From contig CP099842.1 of NCBI GenBank assembly GCA_030062745.1, forward strand, positions 5,623,822-5,687,821: DNA of 64,000 nt. The letters run 5' to 3'. Position numbers and translations under genes: made by a program. This document shows, one piece after another, positions 22,985 through 33,722 of this stretch (position 1 is the first letter of the stretch; each line of letters begins with the position of its first letter). The DNA comes from Capitulum mitella (taxonomy: Eukaryota; Arthropoda; Thecostraca; Pollicipedomorpha; Pollicipedidae). Below the pieces are notes generated by a model. It searched no databases, was not told where the DNA came from, and saw only the letters and a list, made by a program, of their open reading frames with translations.

Positions 22985-24668
22985 GCCACCGTATGTTGGA
23001 TTAAGGGTATTAGGAACAGTCACTAAATTTCACGGTATTATCTCGAACAGTTCTGGAACTGCAGGCAGAAAAACCGTCCGGCCGCTCGGGGTTTCGTGAC
23101 GTCACAACCAATCACAGGCCGTTTCATCCGGACGCCACCTTGAGGACTGCATAGAGCAACTTCCATTGCGAATTTTTCAGTTCTGGCAACAGACTTGTAA
23201 TCAGGGGGTCGGAATTGACCAATTAACACAAAAAATAAGAAAATGCAACTGGAGGCTACTACTTTATTCTTACCCCTTGCTCTACGCCACTGCATCTCCG
23301 GCCAGAAGAAAGATTAGATTACGTTCGGCGTTCGGTACTGCTCGTTACCAGGATAACAAATCATCACCAAGCTACTGTAATGACATTTAGAGAAGAACAT
23401 TAGCAATAACGTGAGCGACGTGAGACCGTGTCGTTCATGTTGGCACGTTTAACTTTCGCTACAGTATCACGCTGTGAAATGGCGTAGTCGGGTGTGAAGA
23501 CCAGACTCTGTGAAACAATCTTTGTTCAAGTTGGTCTTTTTTTCCGTAGCATACTAACAAACGCTGGAATCAAATTTATAAAGAAGAATATACGCCCGAA
23601 ACGGCTACACTCGCATTTACGATTGGGCTAATATTAACTGTAACTATTAACCAAGCTGCTCGTCAAATTCATGTGCCTTCCCTGAAGTCAAGCTCTGAGT
23701 GAGCCCATAGCTACTGCTGGCATGAGAAAGGAGTGCCTTACCAGTTTGGAGTAGTATCTTTCCTTCCCGCCTCGAACGTAATTATCCGCCACTGTGCATT
23801 TTCTCTGTGAGTTTTTGATGCAAAATATTTTTACATGGAAATCAGAATGGGTGCGAAAGCTTATGGCCCGTATATACTAAATCAATACCTTAAGAGGCCG
23901 ACCCTTTCCCTATACTCGTCTCAATAAACAGCGATAGACGTAATGACGTTACTAAGAAAACAGGTTGGTAATTTCGGCGAGGTCCAACTTAATTCACCGA
24001 CTGTTTCTGAGCCGGCGTTACTGTCAGTCATGACCAGACAGGAAACAAGCTTCATTTTACTCGTGGGACTCAGTATTGTCCCATGAAACTTGAGGTGCAG
24101 ATACGCGCCACGATGGGGAGGGGCAAAGCATATATCGGCGGCACTGCAGTGCCACCGAGAGCGCCAATATGCGGCAATGTATTGCCGTGTATTGTTGTCA
24201 GCCATACTCGTGTACAGAAACCACAAAGCGCCATGTCAGTGCCCTAATGAGTTTGCTGCATGCTCTGGGCCGACATATCTTCAGCTTCTGCGACAAAATG
24301 CAAAGAAATGTTCGGATATTCCGTTGGCATTCGAATATTCAAGGAATATTTATTCGGACTTAAAAATGGCGAACTGAATGTTTGCCAAATATTCGAATCT
24401 TGAAATGAAGGTTCAAGCGTTGGCCGAATCCAAACATTCTGCCGAAATCAGAACCATCCGAATCCGACTCCTCAGCTCTGGTGTAAACGCAAATTTCTCC
24501 AGCGCAGAAAATGTTGTTTATGTTCATAATCATGCAGTTTGTTCTGGTATGTTTGGGACAGCGGACGCAATTGGGTCCAGCTGCGTGTGGAAAATGGCGT
24601 GAAACCTTTTCCTGCACAGAAAATTTGTTTGGCTTTAGGGGGATTAGAAATGAAATGTTTTGCAATCA
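22985..24668. other. Intergenic with an isolated CRE plus CCAAT pair
   Basis: TGACGTCA at 23098-23105 followed by ACCAATCA at about 23108-23115 resembles a proximal promoter, but I see no TATA box or attached coding exon. The remaining sequence carries nothing I can name. Confidence 0.35.
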
Positions 24669-25774
24669 TTAACCCGGCCCCGACTGGGGAGCGGTTGACC
24701 CCCCTGAGGCTTTTCCGAGATTGCGAGAGCACGAACAAACACAGCGCCACGAAGCTTAATGCACCTTTCGATTGACACCTTGACATTTTTACACCTTGCA
24801 TCCAATTTTTGACCTCAGGTCAACTAAGATGTTTGACCTAGGTCAGGTCAAATGGACCCATGTCCAAAAACGTTTAGCGATCTGCAACTTTTTCAAAAAA
24901 ACATGATATCACAATAAAACTTTCAAGGATTAGAGATTTTTATAAACGATACAAATCTGCTATCTCAAATTTTTTGGAAATTTACAGGTCACTGATCTAA
25001 GGACAGGCCCGTTTTCAACATAAGTCGTCGTTTTTTTCGAAAACTAACGCAATTCTTTTAAGCAGTTTGAGTGTGGGCAGATCCAGACATCAAGTTTCCG
25101 TCAGTGGGCAAAACCTCAATGACCTCCAACCGCTGGCCTGAGGTCAGGTCACGAACAACTCTTATAAGTCAAAATGCACTATCATCAAAATAAGCGATGA
25201 ATGACTCAGATCGGGTTGGAAATGTCAGAACTGGCCCGCACATTTGCGACTAATACCAAGAAGTCGAAAAAGTTTCAAAAAATTGCGTATTTTGGAAATA
25301 AACAGACCTTCTTGAATAAAGCTCCGCCAGTTGTGTAGATTGATCACTACTGAGTTTTTTTTTCAAAATCTGAGCATGAGAAATCGTCCCAGATTCCGAA
25401 AAATTACCGTGTGTTTAACTCAATGTTTCCATGTACATATTAAACAAATCAGAGAAATTAGACGTGTATCTGCATCTTCGGACTTTTACCTCTCCGCTGG
25501 TACTGTTATCTAGACTTTATTAGTCACAGCCCTTGAGATCCAGGCCGTTTCTTGGTCTCATGCAGGTGGCTATGAGAAAACATATATAGGGCGTAAATGG
25601 TGTACATATCCGAAACCAAAAATGAGGCCAGTTTTGAGCTCTACTCATCACGGGATTTCCAACGGTGTGCTTATTTTTATCGTGCGACCAACCATTCGTG
25701 AGTTAGAGGGGGGCGGTAAACCGCCCCCGCCAGTCGAGCGTGCATGGCGCCGACCCACGGTCGGGCGGGGTTAA
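24669..25774 (+). mobile_element. TTAA element, family B copy 3 (B3)
   Basis: TTAA stands at 24669-24672 and 25771-25774. It starts TTAACCCGGCCCCGACTGGG and ends CGGTCGGGCGGGGTTAA. It is more diverged and shorter than B1 and B2 but shares the interior, including TTTGACCTAGGTCAGGTCA near 24833 and GCCTGAGGTCAGGTCACG near 25137. Confidence 0.82.
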
Positions 25775-27643
25775 TATAATCTGAATCGACCCACTTGGTA
25801 GAGAGCTGATCCCCCGTGCCAAACGGCGCTCGATATTTGGTCCGCGGGTCAGCTGGTTGGTGAAGCTGACAACCACACAGTCATGTCGCCCCCTCGGCGG
25901 CATGTTGAACTTTCGCCGCAAAATAAGCCGTGACCTAAAATAGCGCGATCGTGTGTAGGGGTCAGAGTCCATGCAACAAGCTACGCTGAACACGGGCTGC
26001 GATCCTTGACATAACGTTATCAAACGACTTGAATCAGACTTATTAAAAAATAAAGACGCAAAAGCCGTCGCCTTTCGTACTTGTCTTCATACTCATACTT
26101 CATATTCATACTTTTAGACCGTCAACTTTCATACATGTATCAATGTCATAATTGACAACAGGGTTATCACTGATCCTACTGATGACGCATGTCAAGCTGC
26201 AACAAGACACAACAAGGCCTTTCACGAGCTTAGCTCGTATAACATCCGTAACATCTCCTACAAGACCTAATAACCTGTTTATTCAAACATGATTCGAAAC
26301 TTAATCCACGATTTTTTAAAGAACTTGACTCAGGTTAACTCAAAAATACATGGAGATAATTTCCTTATCAGTGGGTCACTAGGAAATTATTCGGATTGAC
26401 TCGGAGGATTTGACTACCACTGAAGCACAATTGGTCTCCATGGATATTTTGTGGTGTAAGAAAAAGAACTAACGCAGATCTGGCCGGTAGGAAAAAGTTT
26501 GATGTTGATATGATAAGATATGGCCTGTCTTGACTTCAGGTTACCCGTTCTACAAGTGGTCATTCTAAAATACATTCGTATTTCCCGTTCCTGACAAATA
26601 GTTTTCGCAAGTAATTTGACCTTGGTGGAACTCCAGTAAACTTAACTTTCGCCTAAGGTTGGCATTTCCGTAGATTATGTGTATCACGAGAACCTTTCTT
26701 ACGGGACTTTTACTAGCTCTGCGACACTTTTTGCTTCTCGTGATTTCTCACGAGCGTCCACCTGATGGAGGTTCCTCATATTTCTTAGTATCTGACTAGC
26801 GTTCACGGCGACCTTTCTTACTATTTCTGTGCGCACTTTCAATTTAATTAAACCTGAGGAGCGCTCGTGAGCCTCGGCCTGATGGAGGATGATCCGGAGG
26901 TGGCTGGGCTGACTCGGCCGCGCCATGCGCCCACGCGCAGGCCCCAGCTCACCTCCGACATCCTGGCGGCCCCATCTCGGCGCGCCTAATGCGTCAGCCG
27001 CACTCAGGAATGGATGAGCGTCTGATTGGACACCAGCAGGGATTGGCGGTTCGGCGGCCGGCCCGCGTGCGCCACCGCGCAGCTCAAGCTTACCCGGCCA
27101 GAGAGGCTGGTCAGATGCCTGGCTTTCACTGCACTGCACCGAACCACCGGGCTCCAGATGATGACCTGTGACCGACAGCCGTAAGCATAATCGAGGCTCC
27201 ACAGCACGGTCGGCTGCCCATCACGCTGAACACAGCAGCCGAACATCAGCGTGCCTGTGAAGACGTTCTTGTCCGACAATGTTAGTTTCCAGAGACTGAG
27301 TTTGACTGCGTACGCTGGTTGTGATTAGAGGGGTACGGGTTTCTTGAGTCGTTGGAACTGGAGTCAGGCTAAGACGATATCTTTCCATTTAAAGACGTAA
27401 ATAAGTTAGCAGGGCAGCTACTCCACCTTACTGAAGGCCGTTCCACATCCGATGGTACTGCAACCCCTTGCAAAGACATAATTTAGTTCGATAGTCATTA
27501 CACAAATTTGGTCAACGAAACCATCCTCGTCTCCGCTTAACCCCTTAAACTTGAAAAGCACTAACCCACCACGCTGATCCCAGCTCCTAGTCCAAGAGCT
27601 CAAGTTCAGTTTAAGAACTCAAGTCTAGTTCATAAGCTATTTT
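25775..27643. other. Intergenic with a GC-rich block
   Basis: The block at about 26880-27140 is GC- and CpG-rich and produces a long overlapping minus-strand frame (26699-27202) with no recognisable domain. It could be an unmethylated exon or promoter region, but nothing decides this. The rest is unremarkable. Confidence 0.35.
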
Positions 27644-28847
27644 TTAACCCGCCACCGCCTGGCGTGTTTTTACATCTGCCACTTCCTGGGGGTGTCAAAA
27701 AGCGCATCCCCTGTTATCTAAGGATCTATCCATCGAATCTGAACCGGTCTACCACTAATCGATAGCCCTGAGTCTTGCGATTAAGCAAATACTATGTTAG
27801 CCCTGACCATGTGACTGATGGCGTCACAGATCACGCAAAACGCCAATCCGCTCGTTCATCATATCGGCAATGGTGGTCTTACAGACTTCAACTGGGTGTT
27901 GAACGAGAAGTCACGATGGTCTGCTTCAGAAGCATGCGAAAATGTCGAAAAATGTCAGATGAAGGTCAGCCTAGGTCAGGTGAAATACTGGTCTCACTTT
28001 ACATGCCAAAGATCAGGACTAAAGTGAACCCATCTGGTGATCAGTTTTGCATTACCTGCTATTCATCCCGTCAAGGTCATTCTACGTCACGTCAGTTAAG
28101 GCTGCATTACTCTTCCTGACAACGAGCAACAATTGTTCGCTGGAATTCTTAACTGCAACAAGCGGAGGACTGAAATGACATCTCGTGATAATTAAAGCCG
28201 GTCTGCTCTTCATCGGCACAAAATCAAGCCAAGTCAGGACCGAAAAACATTTTTCTTCCGACTAGGAACTAATATTGCTCTCTGCTGCCGCTGAACAATC
28301 TTCCACAGGCAGCGTCGTATTTCACTACGCTGTGGTATCTACCTATGCCGTGACCTGACATGACCTCACGTTGCATTTGGTGAACCTCGCTAAGAGGTGC
28401 ATATCGATTTGCTTGTCTGGCTTGAACGATGGGGAAGGTCAGCGGTAACCACTTCTATGACTCACAGTACAGATGAGTCCAGTTGTCATCAAGCATGTAA
28501 CCTAGCATGACCTCTAATGCTGACGTGTCATGGTTGTATATCCTTTTGGGGACCGTGTTCTATGTATGTCCAAATAATTCATGCATGATATTCGCGAATA
28601 TTATTTAAAAAACAAGCATGTTCACGCCACCGTCCGAAGTGGAGAAACTCGTGTGCAGGGCTTTATTTATGACGTCATATCTCCATGACCTGACCTAGCA
28701 CGGAAAGGGTTTTGATGTCACAATATGAAGAGTTAACTGATGAACAAGTACGGAGAATGTGCATGGGCGGACTCTAAAGATTCAGAAGTTATTCAAGAAA
28801 AAACAAGGGGTACCCCATTTTGACACCCCCAGTCGATGCTGGGTTAG
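27644..28847 (-). mobile_element. TTAA element, family E (E1)
   Basis: The left edge is TTAA (27644-27647) followed by CCCGCCACCGCCTGG. The right edge is CAGTCGATGCTGGG followed by TTAG (28844-28847). An inner inverted repeat pairs CTGGGGGTGTCAAAA at about 27688-27702 with TTTTGACACCCCCAG at about 28819-28833. The left end has the module twice, as the right ends of A and C do, so I place it on the minus strand. AGGTCA/TGACCT hexamers are frequent, with exact TCAAGGTCA at 28071-28079. Confidence 0.65.
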
Positions 28848-29182
28848 GACAGTGCTATAGATGGGAATGAGATGTGGGATAAGCGCTGATCCTGAGCACG
28901 GGCCGCGAAAATACTTATTTGAGTACTGTTTTTGCCATACGGCTAATTTCCTTGTCCCATCAGTAACACATAATGCTAAACATATTTCTTCCTTTGCGCG
29001 ATATTTCAGGAATAATGCCAGCAGCTTTCAAGTTACTGCAGCAGCTATCTGGTCCAAAGATAACCAGAAATGTTATGAGAAAGAAAGAGATTGTGAGAAC
29101 GACTTGTTGTTATTTCTTTTTTTTGTGTCTTGTTTGGATGATGCGTCTGTTGCAGAAAGTTCTGATGGTTATACATGGTAAT
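28848..29182. other. Spacer before the second hAT element
   Basis: About 330 bases with no supported feature. Confidence 0.35.
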
Positions 29183-30602
29183 CAGGGGCGGGCGAACGAT
29201 TCCAAAGTTGGGGGAGGGACCCTCTCGAAAATCAGTGAAGCGATCGACAATACATGCCGAAGCTCGGGCAATGTAGAAGAACCGTGGATTGGTCACTGAG
29301 CCTCTTTTCTTTCTCTCTAGCCGACCTCTCCTTCCCAGCGGGCTCTAACACCGAAGCAGGAAATGCCACTCGTGCATAACTTCCCTGGATCATAGGCCAC
29401 AACGTTTGAAGTATCGCACGACTGAGTTTCCGCCTGAGTTCCGTGCCTGCAATGCTCTAATTAAACAGAATACTTGGAGTTTTAGCAGTTTGTTCACATG
29501 GCTCGTTCGACAATGCATTCAAGCTGAAATAGTTCACAATTGGTAAATAAAAAAACACACAATCAAGGGGATGATAACCCTTCCCAAAAGCTGAGAAGCG
29601 TTTGCGGAGGCATCCAGTTTCCTTTGGACTTCGAACAAAGTGGAAAACTGTCATTCCTGCATGCTTACAATTTTCATTGACTGACTAGGACGACGGTTTC
29701 GTGCTATCGTAGCGCGTCCTTGAGCAATGTAAACATGCACGACACTCTAGCCCAGATTTTGGCTGCTCCCTTATTATAACTCCACTTACCACGAAGCATA
29801 ACTGCAGGACTGGCAGGTACTGTCTGTACCAAGTGCCTCTGACGACGTCTGCTCCATGTCATGCATGCCTCAGCTGATACTTATATGCATGTGCCATTCC
29901 CTGCTCGCTTGTTTTTGTAACCGGCACCTATGGCATGTTCGTCATTCACTTATCCCACTGACGAAGGCATATCAACGTGCGTCGAAATATTCGGGGCGCA
30001 ATAACGTCAAACCCTTCAGACTCATAGTATGAAAAAATTAATCAATCTCCTTTATGTCACCTGGACAACCGACGGAGCCTCTTGGCAATCCCAGATAAAA
30101 AATATCTACCTTGCTGACGTCTTCCCGGGCCTTCCTTTTACTTACGAAACTCGACATGGTCGGCTGATGATGTTTCATTTCTTGGTCAACGTCGCCGCCA
30201 AACCAAATGTGACGATCATAACCAGTGTTTCCCAAGTGTTTCCCCACTGCTGAAGTGACCAGATCGTCACTTTTGCATGCAGATAGCTGGCAGTTTGTGG
30301 TGGTGGTCGCGCTAACAGATGCTTCCTTTTTCTCCGTCCGCATCGCCTGAACCTTCGATATTAGTTGGTTTTCGTACTGTTTGCAATTCATTCTGCATTT
30401 AAAAGTTTGGTTTTTATGTTTAGTTTCGCACCTACAGACCCTCTCCTATTCGGCAAAAACAGACCAAAGGCAAGCAATACATGTATATTGCATGTCCCCA
30501 ATGTTCAAAAAGTTGGGGAGATGCGACCACCACTATCTGCAAGTTGGAGGGGCTGAAGCCCCCCCCCCCCCCCACCCACGGCCCATGGCTCCCGCGCCCC
30601 TG
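29183..30602. mobile_element. hAT-type element with 8-bp target duplication
   Basis: The left end CAGGGGCGGGCGAAC and the right end read inward CAGGGGCGCGGGAGCC are inverted repeats, each followed by a long G run (or C run on the + strand at about 30559-30573). Flanking octamers are ATGGTAAT (29175-29182) and ATGGTGAT (30603-30610), a 7 of 8 match. The interior shows no transposase I can recognise, so it is probably non-autonomous. Confidence 0.72.
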
Positions 30603-30782
30603 ATGGTGATACGTAACGCGTAAGTTTGTCACAATCAGTGAAGTAACATTGGCAAACAAATGGGGTAACATTTGTTAATGCGGCTAAACAACTTAAGGTA
30701 ATTTAACCTTAAAAAAGACAGGAGAAACAAAACATGAAAAACATTTTCCATAGCATATGTATCATTGGATCGGTATTACTAC

Positions 30783-30962
30783 ATACCCTATTCCCGTATG
30801 TAAAAGACTTCAGAAGCCCTCGCCAGGTTTTTTTTTTTGCTTGCTATTTCCGGAATTTTTTAAGGTAGCTTCACGAAACGTGATAACGTTTGTTGTCTAT
30901 TCATTATACGAATCATGCCAAAATTAAATTTATGATTTCATTTTGCTCAGGAGTGGAGCCAG
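30783..30962 (+). mobile_element. Family A 5' fragment (A5), broken at 30962
   Basis: The first 180 bases match the left end of A1 (CCCTATTCCCG, then TTTGCTTGC.ATT, GTAGCTTCACGAAAC and TTGCTCAGGAGTGGAGCCAGG). The match ends at GCCAGG, where the retrotransposon relic begins. The terminal TTAA is degraded. Confidence 0.8.
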
Positions 30963-31390
30963 GTGACGTCCAGTGGCTCCCCGTTCTCGATTGCTGCACT
31001 CCAATCGTCCATGACCTCCAACAGCTGCGTAGAGCATGAACATTTTGGCAACAATCCGCGCTGAGCCTTGTTGCGCTGATCCGTCTCCACCACGTGCTCC
31101 AGGAGCCTATCACTGATCATGGACTCAAACACCTTACATAGAACCGCTGTGAGGCTTACGGGGCGATACCTCGATGCCTTCTGCCTTCTGTTTGCTACCT
31201 TTCTTGTAAATTGGTACAACATTCCCGAGTTACCAGTCTGGAAGGAGCATACCGCTGTCGACAGACTTGCGGAAGAGTTGCGCTAGGGGAAGGGAAAGCG
31301 CTTCAGCGGACTCCAGTAGAGTCCTGGGATGAATCGAGTCCGGTCCTGGAGAGGAGCTGAGTCTGATCCTAGAGACGACCTTAGCTACCT
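30963..31390 (-). pseudogene. Non-LTR retrotransposon RT fragment
   Basis: On the minus strand a nearly continuous frame reads EVAKVVSRIRLSSSPGPDSI, HPRTLLESAEALSLPLAQLF, RKSVDSGMLLPDW, a stop, then NVVPIYKKGSK. A frame change follows to YRPVSLTAVLCKVFESMI, SDRLLEHVVETD, CSTQLLEVMDDWSAAIENG and EPLDV. These are the RT blocks from SS.GPDGI.P through NYRPVSLT to just before motif A of an RTE/Jockey-like element. It stops abruptly at the junction with A5, so the palm catalytic residues are missing. Confidence 0.85.
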
Positions 31391-31439
31391 CTTTTGGCCT
31401 TCCATTGCACTTCCCGTCACTCTGTTCTGGCTTCTTGTC

Positions 31440-31860
31440 CTGGGCCCTGTTAGAGGTCCTGCTTGCGGCTGCTTGCGCAACCCCATAGCCAGAGATCCAC
31501 CAATGAAATTCAAACGCTGAGACGAGAGATGGCGCGCAAGCTCAAAGCCTTTTGCTTGCGGCTGCTTGCGCTGCTTGCGCTGAAACAGGTAAACCCACCG
31601 CAAGCAGCCGCAAGCCACACGGGCCAGACGGCATAACGGTGTTTAGAGTCGTGGGTTGTTATCATTTGCGCATGTGAAATACTTGATGTGATGTAGAATG
31701 TTGTACATTCGCACTGTAAACTAAGCATGTAAAGTAAAACATCGTGTTGGAAATTCTACGTGCTTGCGAGTGCTTGCGGCCCTCCCCGAACAGCATTTGT
31801 GTTTGGCTGCAAGCACACGGCTTGCGCAACCACGCAAGCAGATCCTCGAACAGGGCACTG
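31440..31860. mobile_element. Inverted-repeat element with a GCTTGCG motif array
   Basis: The left end GCCCTGTTAGAGGTCCTGC and the right end read inward GCCCTGTTCGAGGATCTGC match closely, and both continue into GCTTGCG-rich sequence. The heptamer GCTTGCG or its complement occurs about a dozen times within 420 bases, clustered at the two ends and at about 31550-31612. This resembles a small DNA transposon with subterminal binding sites. I cannot find a convincing target duplication. Confidence 0.6.
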
Positions 31861-32180
31861 ATTCTGCAGGGCAGAACTAAACTCTGCCTGAGATCAGCTG
31901 GGGTCCCCCGCATGCAAACTTACTTGAGATTGGTCCTCTCCGGCCCTCCGCTCACCGTCTTCGGCGATCACCACTCTCAGCGTGGGTGGTTTTCTTGAGT
32001 TCACTGTGTGGGACTGGCCACTGCCGGATCGCTGCTCTGGCTGCGATTGTGGCGCATCTTGAGACAAAATATTTCCTGTTTTTCGCCTTCCCGGCGGCGG
32101 TAAGCGAGGCAACGCATTGCCAATGTAAACTGTACTGACTTTTCCTCATCCTCGTGAGGTTTTCAGTTAGAATTAATGGG
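31861..32180. other. Spacer before A3
   Basis: About 320 bases with no supported feature. Confidence 0.35.
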
Positions 32181-33403
32181 TTAACCCTATTCCCGGAGGG
32201 CTAGACGGTATGGTCCATTCCCGGCAGGGGGGGGGGGGCGGATTCGGCCCCCCTGAGATCTCGAGAACTACTTGTCCGATATCATCGCAACAAACGGCAA
32301 TCGATTTGCCGTGACGTAAACTACACCTTTATAAAAGGAAATTTCCAAAATTTTGAAATTTGTGGATACAGGGGGGCAAAAGTGCCAGAACGGGGGGTAC
32401 TTTTGGACTTCTTATAACTCCGTTGTTTATGGACCGATTTCGATGAAATTAGTATGAATCGAGAGATTATGGATCGGGCTTTTACCATGGGTCCGCAAAT
32501 CTGAAATTTTGAGAACATTCATGGGCGTTCACAGGGTTTCAAAAATAGGGGGATTAGTTTTCTAACAACTCAATGAACAAAAGAGGCAAACACCCTTTTT
32601 TGGATTTTGCTAGTCATGTTATACTAAAGAAGTACAAATCGCATTACAATGTTTCCATAATGTTAGCATAGGCGGTGCCAGGGACATGAAAAAGGGGGAA
32701 CTGTCATGGGCACACGTTCTTCAGATCAACCTGTGACCTTTGACTTTAAATGACCTCCATTGACCTTGCGGATCACTTGGAATGATCTCGTGTGCATTTA
32801 ATATTATCTGTAAACGTTTTCAACCATTCGAATTCACTCTATTTCAAAAATTTCATTTTATGGCTATTGTGATATAGGGTACGCGCACTGACATTTTAGG
32901 TCATAGCTCCGTGACCCGATCTGATATCAAGCTGAAATTTGGTGCACAGGTAGAAGGCACCCTTGTACTTCATGTATATTCTGGGTTTGGCATTTAAAAA
33001 AACGGCGCCGAAATTATTGCGAAAAAACAAATTTTGACTTTTGACCTTGACCTGACGTTGTAAAATCACCTCAAAAAACAAAATTACATCTGCACATTGA
33101 CCAATTATTTAGCTATACATCCATATAAAGTTTTAAGTTCTATCTCAAAAACTCTGTTTTTGGCAGACATTTTCATTTTACCCTCAACATGGCCAAAAAT
33201 GGCGTGAGGTGCCTCCCAAAAACGTTGCCTGGCTCCGCCTCTGAGCAAAATAGAATTTTGAAATTTTGTCACAGCACGTAGAAAGAATAGCTAGGAAAAG
33301 TGACCAAGTTTCGTGAAGCGGCGTTAAAAAGCCTGGAATTGGCAAGCAAAAACCCGAGGTGGGCGGATTCGGCCCCCCCCCCCCCTGCCTGGAATAGGGT
33401 TAA
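32181..33403 (-). mobile_element. TTAA element, family A copy 3 (A3), reverse orientation
   Basis: TTAA stands at 32181-32184 and 33400-33403. The doubled-module end (CCCGGAGGGCTAGACGG, then CCCGGCAGGGG) is on the left here, showing the element is inverted relative to A1. The interior matches A1 in reverse, including TGACCTTTGACTTTAAATGA at 32735-32754, the counterpart of the A1 DR1. Confidence 0.88.
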
Positions 33404-33599
33404 GGAGTTTCTGAGTGTAAGACCGTGTCTGAAATTATCTGAGATCGTGGTTGTAAACGAGAAGGGTCGTGATGGAGATGGTGTCTATGAGGAATGCAGG
33501 CACCATGAAACGGGAGATCTGCAAGAGACGCCCGACCGCGCCAAAGTTCCGACACCGAAAGTTGACTTCATGACGTAGTTGACGTCATGGGGAGTCCAT

Positions 33600-33722
33600 T
33601 GTCACTTGTTGCGGTCGAATGAGACGGACAGTCCTCGAGATCTCGGGGGGGGGGCGTGGGAGGGCCAATAGGCCCCCCATATAGGAATGCGTCTTGGAGT
33701 TATGCGTACGGGAATTGGGTTA
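33600..33722 (+). mobile_element. Diverged family A 3' fragment (A6)
   Basis: TTGTTGCGGTCGAATGAGAC followed by CCTCGAGATCTCGGGGG matches the 3' portion of A1 (TTTGTTGCGATGAAATCGGA, CTCGAGATCTCAGGGGG). The end GGGAATTGGGTTACG is a decayed GGGAATAGGGTTAA. Confidence 0.6.

Noticed and set aside
26699..27202. 167-residue minus-strand frame
   Set aside because: The block is GC-rich, frames are open on both strands, and there is no recognisable domain, splice context or start support.
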